A DNA stretch of 64,000 nucleotides from Periconia sp. R9002 (lineage: Eukaryota; Ascomycota; Dothideomycetes; Pleosporales; Periconiaceae), in the NCBI GenBank assembly GCA_023627715.1, contig JAMAHW010000120.1:1-64000 (forward strand), read 5' to 3'. How positions within the stretch are numbered: the stretch's first letter is position 1; each line of letters starts with the position of its first letter. A model generated the notes under the pieces. That model was not told the origin of the DNA, did no database searches, and saw nothing but the letters and a program-made list of their open reading frames with translations. The translations under genes were made by a program, and so were the position numbers. Positions 53,600 to 64,000 of this stretch are shown piece after piece.

Positions 53600-55209
53600 A
53601 TGGCTTCACCAGACGGCGGCGCGAGTGCCAACGCCAATGCCAACGTGCCGACACCCGTTCCCTTTCCGCAACCAGACTCCCCACAGCTACCCTCGAATTC
53701 GCAACCCGAAACCCCCAGTTCACCAAGCGGTCGCCGTTCTCGAACATCCACCAATGCATCCACCAGTAGTCGCATACGCGCAGCCAGCGTGAAGTTGATG
53801 GAGGCTGCACCGCCAGCGGGCATGTGGGCTGCGACTGGGACCGTCACGTCAAGGGCACCTACACTATCCGATATAAGAAGAGGTTCATTCAGCGAGACGG
53901 GATGGAACGAGGAGCCCCAGAGACAAAAAGCAGAAAGGGCGAGGGGCGAGGAAAGCGCAACGTGGATGCAGGGCAATAGGGGTAATATCGGGACCGATTC
54001 AGATCAAGAGCAGGCCGCGAGACCGATGTTGAACAAGGGGAGATCCAACTCTTCGAATATGCTCAATGCTAACGGCGTCGAGCCGTTCCCTGCGGTGACG
54101 GAGGTAACAGAGGAGGACTTGAGCGCGCACCCTACGGGGACAAACGAAGGCCCTCCCGCCGCAAAAGTACCGAGCTATGACGGCGCCAATGATATATCTC
54201 CAGTGGAAAAGGAGGAACAAGTTGCGGAAAGCGCACCCACAGAAAAGAAGAGCAAGGGGTTGTTTGGGAAAAAGAAAGAGAAGCCCGGAATCCAGCGACA
54301 GGTGAGCTGGCCAAAACTGCCTCTTGCACGCCTTTCGGTCCATCTAACGAGATATAGTATACCAATGGTTACGTCCCGCCCGCCAAAGTGCCCTGGAAGG
54401 AGTCTACCATCATCGGCTTGAAGGGTTTCTGGAAGTGGTTCACAACGATCCCCGGCTTCCTGATCACCCTCTACGGCCTCAACGTCGTCGCCTGGGGCGG
54501 CATGCTCTTCCTGCTCCTTTGCAACGCCGCACCTGCCATGTGCAAGCCGACCTGCAACGATATCCAATCGCCGCGCCGCATCTGGATCGAAATCGATTCA
54601 CAGGTCCTCAACGGCCTCTTTTGCGTCACGGGTTTCGGCCTCGCTCCCTGGCGGTTCCGCGACCTCTACTGGTGGGCCTGGTGGAGAGTTGGCGGCAAGA
54701 ATCGCACACAAACCGGCATACGACGCCTCGCTGGCATCCACAACGGCTGGTTCCGCCTCCCCGGCTCTCAGCAACTCCCACCCACCGCAGGACCCGCAGA
54801 CATCGACCCCTTCGACCCCGCCGTCCCCATCCCCGCCAATAAAACCCCCGATGCTCCGCCTACCGCGCACCGCGCACCTCCTACCAAGGGCTGGAAAATG
54901 GACTTTGTGGTGTGGATGAATGTGTGGAATACCTTCTTCCAGGTCGTCCTTTGCTTCTACATGTACAACTATAACCGGTACGAGCGCCCGTCATGGGCGA
55001 CGGGTACATTCGTCGCGCTCGGATGCATTGTCGCAGGGTTGGGCGGGATCATGATGTTCGTCGAGGGCAAGCACATCAAGGCGATCGAGGGCGTCCCGAT
55101 CCCTGCGGATGCGTATAAAAAGCCTGGGGATCTGGAGGTGGGAGGGGGTGGCATTGTCACACATGTCCCGCTCGAGCATGTCCCTGCGGAGACGAAGACG
55201 AAGGCGTGA
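53600..55209 (+). CDS. DUF2985-family membrane protein
   Basis: Two exons (53600-54301 and 54358-55209) give 517 aa starting MASPDGG. The N-terminal ~230 residues are Ser/Pro/Glu-rich and disordered, ending in a Lys-rich segment (KKSKGLFGKKKEKPGIQRQ). The second exon holds the DUF2985 core: PAKVPWKESTIIGLKGFWKW, a first TM (FLITLYGLNVVAWGGMLFLL), a Cys-containing loop (CNAAPAMCKPTCNDIQSPRR), a second hydrophobic stretch (VLNGLFCVTGFGLAPW), a Trp-rich RFRDLYWWAWWRV segment, then two C-terminal TMs (VVWMNVWNTFFQVVLCFYMY and TFVALGCIVAGLGGIMMFV). The family is fungal with no established biochemical role. The frame runs upstream of 53600 without another ATG. Confidence 0.87.
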
Positions 55210-56260
55210 TGATGCGATGATGGAGTTTTTTTCGACGTTCTCTTGCAGAGCACAGTATTATTTTACAGTGACGATGCGTGCTTTAATTGGTTCGGCCTGG
55301 TTTGCCTGCTTCCTTCTTGGCGGCGCAGCGCAGCGCATCGCATTTAGTTAACTTATTCATTATTGTACACCACGCACATTGCATGAGCAGACTTGGAACA
55401 ATGAATTTTGGAATCATAATATTATCGTCATGCATGTCTTGAAAACTTTTGTTGTTTTCTTCCTATCTCTGTAGGTGTTGATGTGGGTAGCTGCATACAT
55501 CTATGCAAGCTGGTGGTGTCTGCATGTCTCACTCTTGATAGACCGTACCCTCCCTCGCTAAAGCGGTAATCCGGCAACTAAACGGCCAAGCGTTGCTTAC
55601 TTTACTCGAGGAACTTTAGTAAGATGGGTAGGTAAGAAGAAGTAGAAGATATCTCTGGGGCTAGGTGAGATCATGAGGAGTTGGGTATGAGGTTATTCAT
55701 ATTTTGTAAGGAATGAGGCAACGTAGAGAGGGCGTTAGCTAAATACACGTGTATACACATATATATCTACCTCGGGATGGAACTACATGTAGGTATCTGT
55801 GTACACCGGCGGAGCCTTACACAAGGCACATCAACCGCCCAATCGGGCTAGCGAACAAGGAAGCCTTACCATCGGCTAAGCCCGACGAACCACTTTAAAC
55901 GTACATGCTGCGCTCAGATGACGTACAGAAATGTCTTATGTGAGTGTGAATGTGACCATCAGCATGGATGCCTAGAAAGTGGGGATTAGAAACTGTGGGT
56001 GTGTGGCGGCGAAGTCTTTGTGTGGTTTAAGACCTCCGATTGTCCGCGTACTATTTCAACTGATGACCTCCGACCTTTCTGCTAACTAGTGGAGACTGAC
56101 CGGAGACTGATTATTTGTTTTGTGTTGTTAAGAGTGTTACTTTGTTTTTGAGCGCTGGTGTTGATTTTCTTTCAACACCATAATACATCGAACCTTATTT
56201 TAAACGACCGATCACGACCTTTATTCTTTCTATCCCATAGGTGGACAAAGCAATATCAAC
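55210..56260. other. Spacer between DUF2985 gene and glycine-zipper gene
   Basis: No supported gene in about 1 kb; 3' region of the left gene and upstream region of the right gene. No repeat or motif stands out apart from short TATG/GTAC tracts near 55740-55800. Confidence 0.4.
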
Positions 56261-57358
56261 ATGGCAGCAGCAGAATACTACCTAGGCACCGCTGCCTCGG
56301 ACCAGATGGGCTATAACCAACGACCTCCACACCCATACTCGCACCCGCAACAACAGGAGCATCATCAACAATATCAACAACAACAGCCTGCTCCTCCTCC
56401 ACCACCACCAAAACTCGAAATCACCCGTCCCGACGAGTCAAAATACTCCTTAAACCCCCCACAACACCAACCTCACCAGCAACTCCAACCCTACCAACCT
56501 CCTTACCCCGAGAACCCAGGATACCCACCACCACCGCCTTCTTACGCCCCCCAACCACAACAGCATCCATACAACAGCGGAGCACCACCATCGCACTCCC
56601 AGCACCACCTCCCCACATACCCACCCCAACCAAACCCAAACGCCTACCTAGGAGCACCACCACGCCCCACAAGAAGCCACTCCCAACCACCCCGTGTCCG
56701 CTTCGAAGAAGACTCCGACGATTCCAGCGACTCCTCTAGATCCGGCTCCGGCGCTGACGATAGCGAGAGTCCTCCGCGTCACCACTCACACCATCATCGT
56801 CGACGCCGACGCCGAAGTCGAAGTACCCACCGACACCACTCTGACGACGACGACGATGACGATGAAACCTCTCACCGCCACCACTCACATCATCGCCGCA
56901 GACACCACCACCCCTCGCACTCCTCCATCGACCTAACCTCCCCACCACCATCAGACGACCGCGCCTTCACCCACCCAGAGTCCTCCCACCGCCGTCACCG
57001 CCACCATCACCACCGCTCCTCCTCCCACGACCCCTCCTCCCGCCACCACACCACCAAAGACCGCGACACCTTCCTCGGCGCCGGCGCCGGCGGTCTCATC
57101 GGCGACGCGTTGTTCCCTGGCCTCGGCACCGTCGGGGGGTTGTTGCTCGGCGGGTACGGCGGGCGCAAGAGGGGGGAGAAGAAAGAGAAGGAGAAGAGGA
57201 GGAGGCATAGGACGAGGGATGGTGGTGGTGGTGATGGGAGCTTGAGGGGAGATGATTGGGAGAGTGAGAGCGAGTTTTGGGGGAAGAGTCGGAAGCCTGG
57301 GAAAAGGGGATGGGATGAGGGGAGTGCGACTGTTAAGGTTGGGACGAGTGTGCGGTAG
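56261..57358 (+). CDS. Pro/Gln/His-rich protein with a glycine-zipper segment
   Basis: Intronless gene of 365 aa starting MAAAEYYLG. The first ~140 residues are Pro/Gln/Tyr/His-rich (PAPPPPPPKLEITRP, YPPQPNPNAYLG). Residues about 150-270 are dominated by Asp/Ser and His/Arg tracts. One structured-looking segment (FLGAGAGGLIGDALFPGLGT, then VGGLLLGGYGGRK) is a glycine zipper of the kind found in fungal DUF3824-like proteins and may insert in a membrane. The C-terminus is highly charged (KRGEKKEKEKRRRHR). The function is unknown. The DNA switches from CAC/CCA-rich to GGA/GGG-rich within the gene, so the ORF is driven partly by composition, but the single long frame and zipper favour a real gene. 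Confidence 0.68.
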   Translation: MAAAEYYLGTAASDQMGYNQRPPHPYSHPQQQEHHQQYQQQQPAPPPPPPKLEITRPDESKYSLNPPQHQPHQQLQPYQPPYPENPGYPPPPPSYAPQPQQHPYNSGAPPSHSQHHLPTYPPQPNPNAYLGAPPRPTRSHSQPPRVRFEEDSDDSSDSSRSGSGADDSESPPRHHSHHHRRRRRRSRSTHRHHSDDDDDDDETSHRHHSHHRRRHHHPSHSSIDLTSPPPSDDRAFTHPESSHRRHRHHHHRSSSHDPSSRHHTTKDRDTFLGAGAGGLIGDALFPGLGTVGGLLLGGYGGRKRGEKKEKEKRRRHRTRDGGGGDGSLRGDDWESESEFWGKSRKPGKRGWDEGSATVKVGTSVR

Positions 57359-58157
57359 GAGGGAGGGGGGATGTGAGTTTATTGTGATATCTATTCGCGC
57401 GAGTGGTTAGGATAGTTGGATCGTTTTATTGAATATAGAAATTAACGTAATGCGAAAAATACATCACCAGTGATGACTTTTGAATCTCCTTATTTTTCTT
57501 CAATTGAGATATGTTACGTTTGTTTGGGTTTTACTTGTGTGTTGCGGCGGGTTTGTCGTGGCTATGTACGTCCTAGCTATAGATTTTTCTTGGAATTTCT
57601 TCTACGAAATCATTTCGGCTAAGCGTTTGCGATGAGATTTCGGTGGATAAGGATAGTGTCTTTGGTGTCACTTAGCTTTTGGATTCGATGTGTGTGTCTG
57701 GGTACGACGCATCCGAAATTGAAAATCAGAAAAAATGTCGCGGTTTCTTGTTTTGATTGGTTTGTAGTTAGATCTTGTTGGGGTACACTGGTTAAGAATA
57801 TAAGTGTTGGAGGAGCAAGTATGGAAGATGTGATCAAAAGTGTTTTCTTCTTCGCACTTGATTGGTATGGAAGATGTGATGGGCATACATACAATATGGC
57901 ACGTGATGTGGCCATTCACTCAAACACATCTTACTTTTTGGATCTGCGCTTTTGAACCCCTCCTAATGGTTGAAAAAAAGTAGTTAGGTATTGTGTGTAA
58001 TGTACAACGTCACACAGCCATACATAATCGTAGTCACCATGTGAATTCGTCCAAACACGCAAGGGTTACATCGCGAGGGGAAAAAAAAACAGAAAAGAAT
58101 GGATATCACAAAGCAAAAGCACTCAGAAGTTTCGCAATACAGAAGAGTGTGAAACAC
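57359..58157. other. Spacer between convergent glycine-zipper gene and polytopic membrane protein gene
   Basis: 3' regions of two convergent genes. An 107-codon + strand ORF at 57632-57955 has no recognisable family. A 16-bp direct repeat GTATGGAAGATGTGAT occurs at about 57820 and 57867. Confidence 0.4.
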
Positions 58158-59609
58158 CTAATGTTGGGGAGCGCCAACAGTTACAGCGTTACGATGAGGC
58201 GCCACTTCGTCATTGCCGGTATCATCGAATTCATCGAAGCTCGAAGGGTCTGGGAGGGACCCCCGGGCTGAGTTCGAATTCCGCCGCCGCATTGAAGTAT
58301 TGAGGGAGGTTTCGCTTCGTGTTTGTGTCTGGGAAGTCCTATCCGCGGAACTGCGGTCGTGAAGTCGTATACCTTGCTCCTCGTCGCCAATTCTTCCGTT
58401 CCCACGAGCAGCGCGCCCTAGTGCTACTACCTGCGGGTACTCGTGCAGCGCCCATATGACGAGTGACATGAAGGAGGCATATAACGGGAGAATCCCCAGA
58501 GGATGTAGAGACGGGAAGCGCAGTACGACTCCTGCATACCCGATCAGTAGAGCTACGAAGCTTAGGATATGTCTGCCAAACTAAACGTTAGAAAAGATCT
58601 CGCTTTCGAAACAGGATGAAAGGATAGAACTTACCGCATAGCGCTGTGGTTCTCGCGGTTGTCGTAGCAGTACTGCGCTCCGACATGGAGAGTTGTGGCG
58701 AACCATATCTCGAGCGTGCTGTTCGGAATTAACCCTAAAAGACGAGAGTTCAACTCATACAGGTAACTTACGTCGCGCGAGCTCCGTCTGGAAAATCGCG
58801 ACAGTTTAGCATCATGGCGAAGCTTAGGAAGCCTATTAATGTCCCCATGCCAAAGGACAGGCGGAAAATTTCGTTGCGATACACGGGTTTAAATCGTAGT
58901 AGTAGTACACTGATCGCCAGATATAAAAACATGGAAAAGGGTATGATGTAGTCGGAAGGAGACTGGAACGTGAATATGGGCGAGCATGTTTGAAGCGATG
59001 GAGGTGGAGGTGGAGGTTCGTTGTTGACGTTGGCAGCGTATACGATGGGGAATCGAACGGCGTAAAACGATGTTGTGATGATACTCCTGTGCTTTTTGAG
59101 TGAGGCTGAGATGAGTTTGTACGCACTGCGTGGATGTTAGCATTTTCCGCGCAATTGAGAGCTTAATGAAATGTCCGATTGATCGGATTATCGCATAGAG
59201 CCTTGATGGTACTTTTATATCTCTCAATCATTACTTGGAGGGTGTGTTGCAGCTTTCAAAACTTGGAGTGATGTGAATGGAGCCGCAAGTGGCCATCGAT
59301 ACATAGCTTTTCAGTTCCTCGTTCCTCCTCAAAAACTCTTTCTCACGTTCTTATAGACAACAGACGAGATAAATCAACTTACCGGTTGAATTCCACAGAC
59401 TTACTGCCCAATCGTGTCTCAAGTTGCTCGATCGTATGGTAGACGGCATGTTTCGCGACGCGCCACCAGTGCATTGCCGCGCTAGGGTTTTCTTGATGGT
59501 CCTTTCTCGTAGGTATTTGTGACTTTTCTGTTCGCAAACCTCCCCAAACAAATTCCCAATCTTCCAATATCATCCCCTCACACCATTGCTCTATTGTCAT
59601 TGTTTTCAT
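58158..59609 (-). CDS. Polytopic membrane protein of unknown function
   Basis: Four exons on the minus strand keep phase: 59609-59383, 59125-58772, 58718-58635 and 58572-58158, giving 359 aa. The N-terminal ~75 residues are soluble (MTIEQWCEGMILEDWEFVWG). Hydrophobic segments follow: YIIPFSMFLYLAISVLLLRF, then RLSFGMGTLIGFLSFAMMLN, a shorter stretch around TTLEIWFATTLHVGAQYCYD, then ILSFVALLIGYAGVVLRFPS and GILPLYASFMSLVIWALHEY. The last ~90 residues are a Ser/Arg/Asp-rich cytosolic tail ending VTVGAPQH. I do not recognise the family. The acceptor of exon 3 (58719-58720) was chosen over the nearer TTTTAG because only it keeps frame. Intron 1 (257 nt) is unusually long here and might hide a small exon. 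An alternative start at 59600 is possible. Confidence 0.65.
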
Positions 59610-60256
59610 GCCCAAAAGGTACTGAAGGGGTGTTTTGTACGACTTGGCTGAGCTTCCTTTGAGAAAATAAAGCGCTGGAGCTAACTTTAGCTCAGATCTT
59701 TCTTCTAATTATCGGTTAGCTGCACTGATGAATCCAAAATAAGATAAAATAAATTAATAGGATTGTGTCTAGATGAAAATGCTATGAATACCTGTACGAG
59801 AAGGAAAGAAGGGAATGGCGTGGAAGTACAAATTGAAGAAGAAGACCTAGCCACGTGCTAGCCAGGCAAAATAATGAAGATTTCGGTATTGCAGCTGTTT
59901 CGGAAAGGAGAAAAGAAACCACTCTTTTCATCGCTTCTAAATGTAAGCTGTCACGTGGCTGTATAAGGACAGCTCCATTATCTTACGCGGCACTGCAGTG
60001 ATTGGTTGTGACAGGACGCAGCCCCCGTGTAACCTGAGCCTTACCTCATCTCCCAAGCAAAAGATCAATTGATCTTTTCAGAAGCACATCAACTCTTGAA
60101 ACCTACAAGCAACTCAGTTGCCAGGTTCTTCCGAATCGTTTTGAATGATCACCAATTTTCGAGTGAGACTTAGACCATGTATGTCCGTTGCCAGCTCCTG
60201 TATTGTGTTGTGTAATGAGGGCTGACACTTGCAGACTCCAAAGTCCCAGCAGCATC
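59610..60256. other. Divergent spacer upstream of the membrane protein gene
   Basis: Contains the promoter of the minus-strand gene and A+T-rich sequence. No gene is supported. Confidence 0.4.
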
Positions 60257-60879
60257 ATGGAAGCTGCTGGTTTCGCCATTTCTATAATTCCACTTCTCCT
60301 GGCTGCATTTGAGTCTTGTCAATACGATATCAAACGCAAGCCCATTCCATTCATTGCGTCAAATGTATTGAGAGACTCAACCTGTTCGCGGTCAAGCGTC
60401 CCCACGGATCCAATGATCTGGAAGTTACAGATATACATAACAGTGTGTGATTCCTGGCTACTTCCAAGACAGCTTGAAACTAATTTCCTGTTAGCAATCA
60501 GCGGGGAAGAGCTTGCATATCTCGCGCACCCGAATACCCGAGTCGATATCGAAACCATCTCCAACGACCTTGATTGTGAGTTGGTTGACCATGGCCCTGG
60601 GGGCTCTCGTTTACTACGAAGCGAACCCTAGACGCAAATACGGTCAAGCATTCGTTTTCGGAAGTGCCCTTCTTGCCTTCATTATTGGGATCGCAGAGAG
60701 ATCGAGTATCGATACTATCATACTGAGCAATATACCTTGGTGCTTAGCACTAAGCACAGTGATGGATCTCTTGGTGCATAAATTCATCGCACTTCGGACT
60801 AGAGGTATCGGCACAACACCGTTTTCTGCAGAGGCAGTGGCTATGTCGCTGGATCAAAAGAAGCCTCCTGCAATGTGAA
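60257..60879 (+). pseudogene. Probable relic of a fungal STAND/HET-associated N-terminal domain
   Basis: The ATG at 60257 opens MEAAGFAISIIPLLLAAFES, a typical start of the N-terminal helical domain of many fungal HET- and NACHT-associated proteins. After about 25 residues the similarity is lost, and the frame ends at 60631. A second frame (60513-60878) continues with a hydrophobic stretch (FVFGSALLAFIIGIAERSSI) and overlaps the first. A GTGAGT donor at about 60574 and a CTAG acceptor near 60632 would not rescue a long product. Best read as a truncated, decaying gene, although a small expressed orphan cannot be excluded. Confidence 0.35.
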
Positions 60880-62271
60880 GAATGGCGTCAGTCAGATCCT
60901 ACATGTTCTTGGGATGAGGACAAGGGCTACTGATTTGGTCTCCATCTTCCGGTAGTATTCCCAGAGTAGTAATAGATAGGAAAACGATGGTAACGTCCTT
61001 CTCTTACGTTTGCTGAGCTGCAGGATTGGAAAACTTTATTTTTGATGATGTATACTAGAAATCTAATGAAAGTTCATTATCTTTCATTAGCCGTGGAGGC
61101 TTTCTTTTGAAGTCTTGACTGTGTCGATGCCGTTATTATCAGACGAGAGAGTTATTTATTAAATAGTGTTTATATAGATCGTGGATGAGATTGAAGAGCT
61201 TCACAAGGCTTGAAAATGTCTAACGCTCTACGCGGAATCAGCTGTGATAGGTTAGGGTAGTTTTAGCATTGTCTAGTCATGACAATGTATGTTTTGAGCC
61301 TATAGGAAGATCCCCTATCTCATTAATCCAGGGATTCCAAGTGGGACGAGGGAGAACAAGTGTAGTAAGATGTGAAGGGTTATGTACCTACGTGAAGAAT
61401 ACCAGAGTCACGTGATGAGGACTAACAGTTTCAAATACCACCTCAAGGTGAAGTGGCATGAAAGCTCAAAAAACAAGTCTGCTGCTCAAATGTGGAGCTT
61501 TTAAATATTTTATTACTGTACAACTTCAAATACTGATCTCATGGAAAACATCCGCGTTCACGGGCGTTTGAATTTCATTTTAAACATAAAGGATTCCCAG
61601 AAATCAGCTCACACTTCACTTAAAAGGATCACCCTATTTTTTCACTTAGCCAAATCTCAATTCCACTTCTCACTCAACAAGAAAGAAGCTTTTCCGAATA
61701 GCTTGGCGGGTGTTCCTGAAACGGAGTTTCTCGTACTACGAAGAGCAGACCGGATTAGGAACGCAGAGTCGACGCGTAAGCGCTAGGTCCCAGATACCCG
61801 AAACGAAACATGCCAAATTCGAAGAGCGAGATTAGACGAAGTCAGGGAAAGAGTGGGGAATAATTATCAATTGACGTTTGCGAAATTTACAAGGGACACA
61901 AAGGAATGTGTGTGTCATACTACGCGGTTCAGTGTACATTTTCTGGAGCCGTACCCGGTTCCGGAGTCGGGTTATTTTAATAGACAAATTTGCGATTACG
62001 ACTGCGATTGGGATGACCATTGACGATTTCAAAAGTGCAAGATGACGATAGGTTGCCAAAACTATTTTTAACTCAAAATATATACAGGAAAAGAAATATA
62101 CAAATCTCGCTTGAACTGGCAAGCCGAGAGAAAAAGATACGCTCGTTCTATCATGTGAGCCTAAAAGAATTAAATGGAATAAGTCCAACTGCTTCTTGTA
62201 CGCGAGATTGTTAACACGCAATCAGCCAGTCGCTCGTTGTTGACCACGAGACTCAAACCTCGATACGACGC
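60880..62271. other. A+T-rich spacer left of the DJ-1-like gene
   Basis: No gene supported. It contains a perfect 10-bp-arm hairpin at 61063-61090 and small ORFs without family resemblance at 61541-61786 and 61832-62221. Confidence 0.4.
61063..61090. repeat. Perfect short hairpin
   Basis: CTAATGAAAG (61063-61072) and CTTTCATTAG (61081-61090) are exact reverse complements, separated by 8 bases. Confidence 0.6.
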
Positions 62272-63108
62272 TTAAGCGGCCGTGGTGTTCTTGCCAACGC
62301 CCCAGCGATCCGCAAAAGGATCGTACGAAGGGTCCTTCCACCTCGAGTACTCGTTCGCATCCGAGACATACAAGGCCGCTTCCTCGCCAAATGTGTCGGC
62401 GATGTACGCATACATGGTGTCAATAGCAGCGCTGACTCCACTGCCAGTCCACACGTTGCCATCCTGCACCCAGCGCGCGCGTGTCTGGTAGTCGACGTTG
62501 GTTCCGAAAGTGGTGGCCCAAGCCCAAGCCTTCTTGTTCGTCGTGGCTTTCCTGTTGTCGAGCACACCTGCACGCGCAAGGACGGTAGATCCAGTGCACA
62601 CACTGATGATGTTTTTGAGCGAGGGGTAGATCTCTTTAACGAAGGCGATCTCCTTTGATACCTCCATACGGGCACCACCGCCACCAGGCACAATGAGCAC
62701 GTCAAGCGGGCCATTGTTTGCGAAGGGCGCCTGGCCGGGGCAGCTCGCGTTGTGGTTCGCGGGAGGTTGCGTGAAGTTGTTCTTAGCCATCTCTCTGTAC
62801 TCATCCAGAGTGATGGTGGGTGGCACTGAAATGCCAAATTTTATAGTCGGCGGGCTAGTGGTCGCGGGTGTGCTGTTCACTGAAAGTACCGAAAGTTTGA
62901 GCGAGGTGACGTCTTTGTAGGTCATGGCCAGGCCGGTGAGGGCATCGAGGGGTCCCATCATATCAATTGGCTGGATGGAAGGGAGCAGCAGGAAACCGAA
63001 ATGGACCGGAGTCTCCGTTTTGTTGTTAAATGGAGGGGGCTTCTCTTGTGCGAAGGTCGTGCTGGCGAGGCTTGCTGCCAGCAGCGTGGTGAAGGTTTTG
63101 GCGTACAT
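62272..63108 (-). CDS. Secreted DJ-1/PfpI-family (class I GATase-like) protein
   Basis: Intronless, 278 aa from the ATG at 63108; the frame is open further upstream but MYAKTFTTLLAASLASTTFA is a clear signal peptide and the best start. The core opens HFGFLLLPSIQPIDMMGPLD, the usual start of the DJ-1/PfpI domain in isonitrile-hydratase-like and AraC-N-terminal-like proteins, where the Asp of the IxxxD motif is present. The GGxxG turn is VLIVPGGGGARMEV, and the nucleophile elbow is IISVCTGSTVLARAGVLDNR with Cys at about residue 171. The motif usually followed by ATTHW is here ATTNKKAW. N-glycosylation sequons (NKT, NST, NFT, NAS) agree with secretion. The substrate is unknown; relatives include isonitrile hydratases and chaperone-like proteins. 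The C-terminal WGVGKNTTAA is short and hydrophilic. Confidence 0.87.
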   Translation of the reverse strand: MYAKTFTTLLAASLASTTFAQEKPPPFNNKTETPVHFGFLLLPSIQPIDMMGPLDALTGLAMTYKDVTSLKLSVLSVNSTPATTSPPTIKFGISVPPTITLDEYREMAKNNFTQPPANHNASCPGQAPFANNGPLDVLIVPGGGGARMEVSKEIAFVKEIYPSLKNIISVCTGSTVLARAGVLDNRKATTNKKAWAWATTFGTNVDYQTRARWVQDGNVWTGSGVSAAIDTMYAYIADTFGEEAALYVSDANEYSRWKDPSYDPFADRWGVGKNTTAA

Positions 63109-64000
63109 GATGGAGATTGGTAACAACAAAAGAAGAGAAGAGAAAAGGCTTGCTTGGATAATGAAGTGAAGTGTGTATAGAATGAGGAAGTGAGTACATT
63201 TAAATACCCATCGAGTACGCGAACAGAGATCAAGTAGCGCGTCTCCGCATAACAGGGTAAAAATCCTATTCTCCACTTTATTGCACCGTCATCTCAGTAT
63301 GTTTGTAAGAACTAGCCAAACGAATAGAGCCAAGCACCGTCCCTTCAAACAAAGACCGTGTCTGTGCGAGACGCAAGAAACAATTCCATCCACCTACATA
63401 GCCTTATGTACGCTCAATCCTGGCGCGCCCGCTAGGCCGGCTCCTAATATGGGCGCGGGATAAATTGTTCTTGGGTCTTGGTTGGATCATACTTACCGCT
63501 TACCGACTGACAAATTGACTTACGCAGTGTAAAAAAGTTACGTGCCGTCGTCTTAGGGCGTCACAATGCACGGAAATGCGCTCAAATGCACGCCATGCCC
63601 TGTGTAATAAAAGTCCGGTAACCCTGCCATTTATCGTGCGAGTGACAATGTCCCCCGGCCCCCAATGCGTAGTTTCTACTACGTTGGATTTAGGTGCTTA
63701 GTCAAAACGACGGACCAAGTCCGACTTTTCGGGCTTTGGTATATGCAACTAGTCCGCGCAGAGAAATCTTTGCCTTGAAAGCTTGGGTGAAATATCTCGG
63801 AAGCAGCCGTTCCGGTCACTATATCAAGAAATGAAGGCCGTTTAAAGACGAGCCTGAAGAACTCATCACAAAGCCCCAGAATGAAGAAGATGCCAAAGCA
63901 CAGACGATTGAAAATCCTATTTTCTGTTTGTATATAAAAATAATTTAGAGGAGTTTCTGCAATTTTAATCATCTGGGATGTGTCGAGTTGTGTAGATGAT
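63109..64000. other. Right-end spacer
   Basis: Promoter of the DJ-1-like gene, then sequence without supported gene. A 97-codon minus-strand ORF (63679-63972) has no recognisable family and could be the end of a gene outside the window, but nothing supports it. Confidence 0.4.

Noticed and set aside
57632..57955. 107-codon ORF, hydrophobic start like a signal peptide
   Set aside because: No family resemblance, overlapped by a minus-strand ORF, and sits in a convergent 3' region.
58266..58282. GTTCGAATTCC as a tRNA T-loop (B box)
   Set aside because: No matching A box or cloverleaf; it lies inside the coding exon of the polytopic membrane protein.
63679..63972. Minus-strand 97-codon ORF at the right edge
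   Set aside because: No family resemblance and A+T-rich context; cannot be supported without sequence beyond the window.

Overview
The window is filamentous ascomycete (Pezizomycotina) nuclear DNA, most likely from a Dothideomycete-type genome. The genes have short introns of about 45-130 nt with GT..AG ends. The families are typically fungal: a Zn2Cys6 regulator, a NACHT-ankyrin STAND protein, DUF2985, a secreted M43 protease and a TauD-like dioxygenase. Spacers are rich in pyrimidine tracts and GGTA/TATG microsatellites. The first ~420 bases are extremely A+T/TpA rich, as expected of a RIP-degraded repeat. I found no rRNA, tRNA, CRISPR array or intact transposase. The class-level assignment is an inference.

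Layout. 0-17 kb is mostly housekeeping: PEX16 and RPN8 on +, an Sws1/ZSWIM7-type SWIM protein on -, a 5 kb gene-free stretch, a SWIRM-domain protein, a CDC50/LEM3 flippase subunit and a secreted M43 metalloprotease. 19-28 kb holds a TauD-like dioxygenase (-), a doubtful small membrane protein, an aquaporin-family channel, ribosomal protein eS7 and a glutathione S-transferase (-). 28-34 kb holds a six-exon CCCH zinc-finger protein, a small cupin (-) and a Ser-rich ankyrin protein (-). After a 4 kb leader/spacer comes a 1092-aa Zn2Cys6 transcription factor (38.3-41.6 kb), then SEN15 (-) and a small Ser/Thr-rich, apparently GPI-anchored protein.

45-52 kb is the accessory hot spot. A multi-exon NACHT-ankyrin (NLR-like) gene with near-identical 105-bp ankyrin repeats is bracketed by three copies of a ~90-100 bp dispersed repeat. 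Beside it lies a decayed duplicate of the 3' end of the GPI-protein gene. An O-methyltransferase gene reads away from the NLR on the other side. 53-64 kb carries a DUF2985 membrane protein, a His/Pro-rich protein with a glycine zipper, a four-exon polytopic membrane protein (-), a likely relic of a fungal STAND-associated N-terminal domain and a secreted DJ-1/PfpI-family protein (-).

The genes do not form an obvious pathway or secondary-metabolite cluster. Most housekeeping genes stand alone with their own promoters. The most interesting biology is the NLR locus: repeat homogenisation, flanking repeats, a Walker A micro-exon and a broken neighbouring paralogue. Exon borders were derived by reading splice sites and keeping phase by hand; they are predictions, not transcript-supported.
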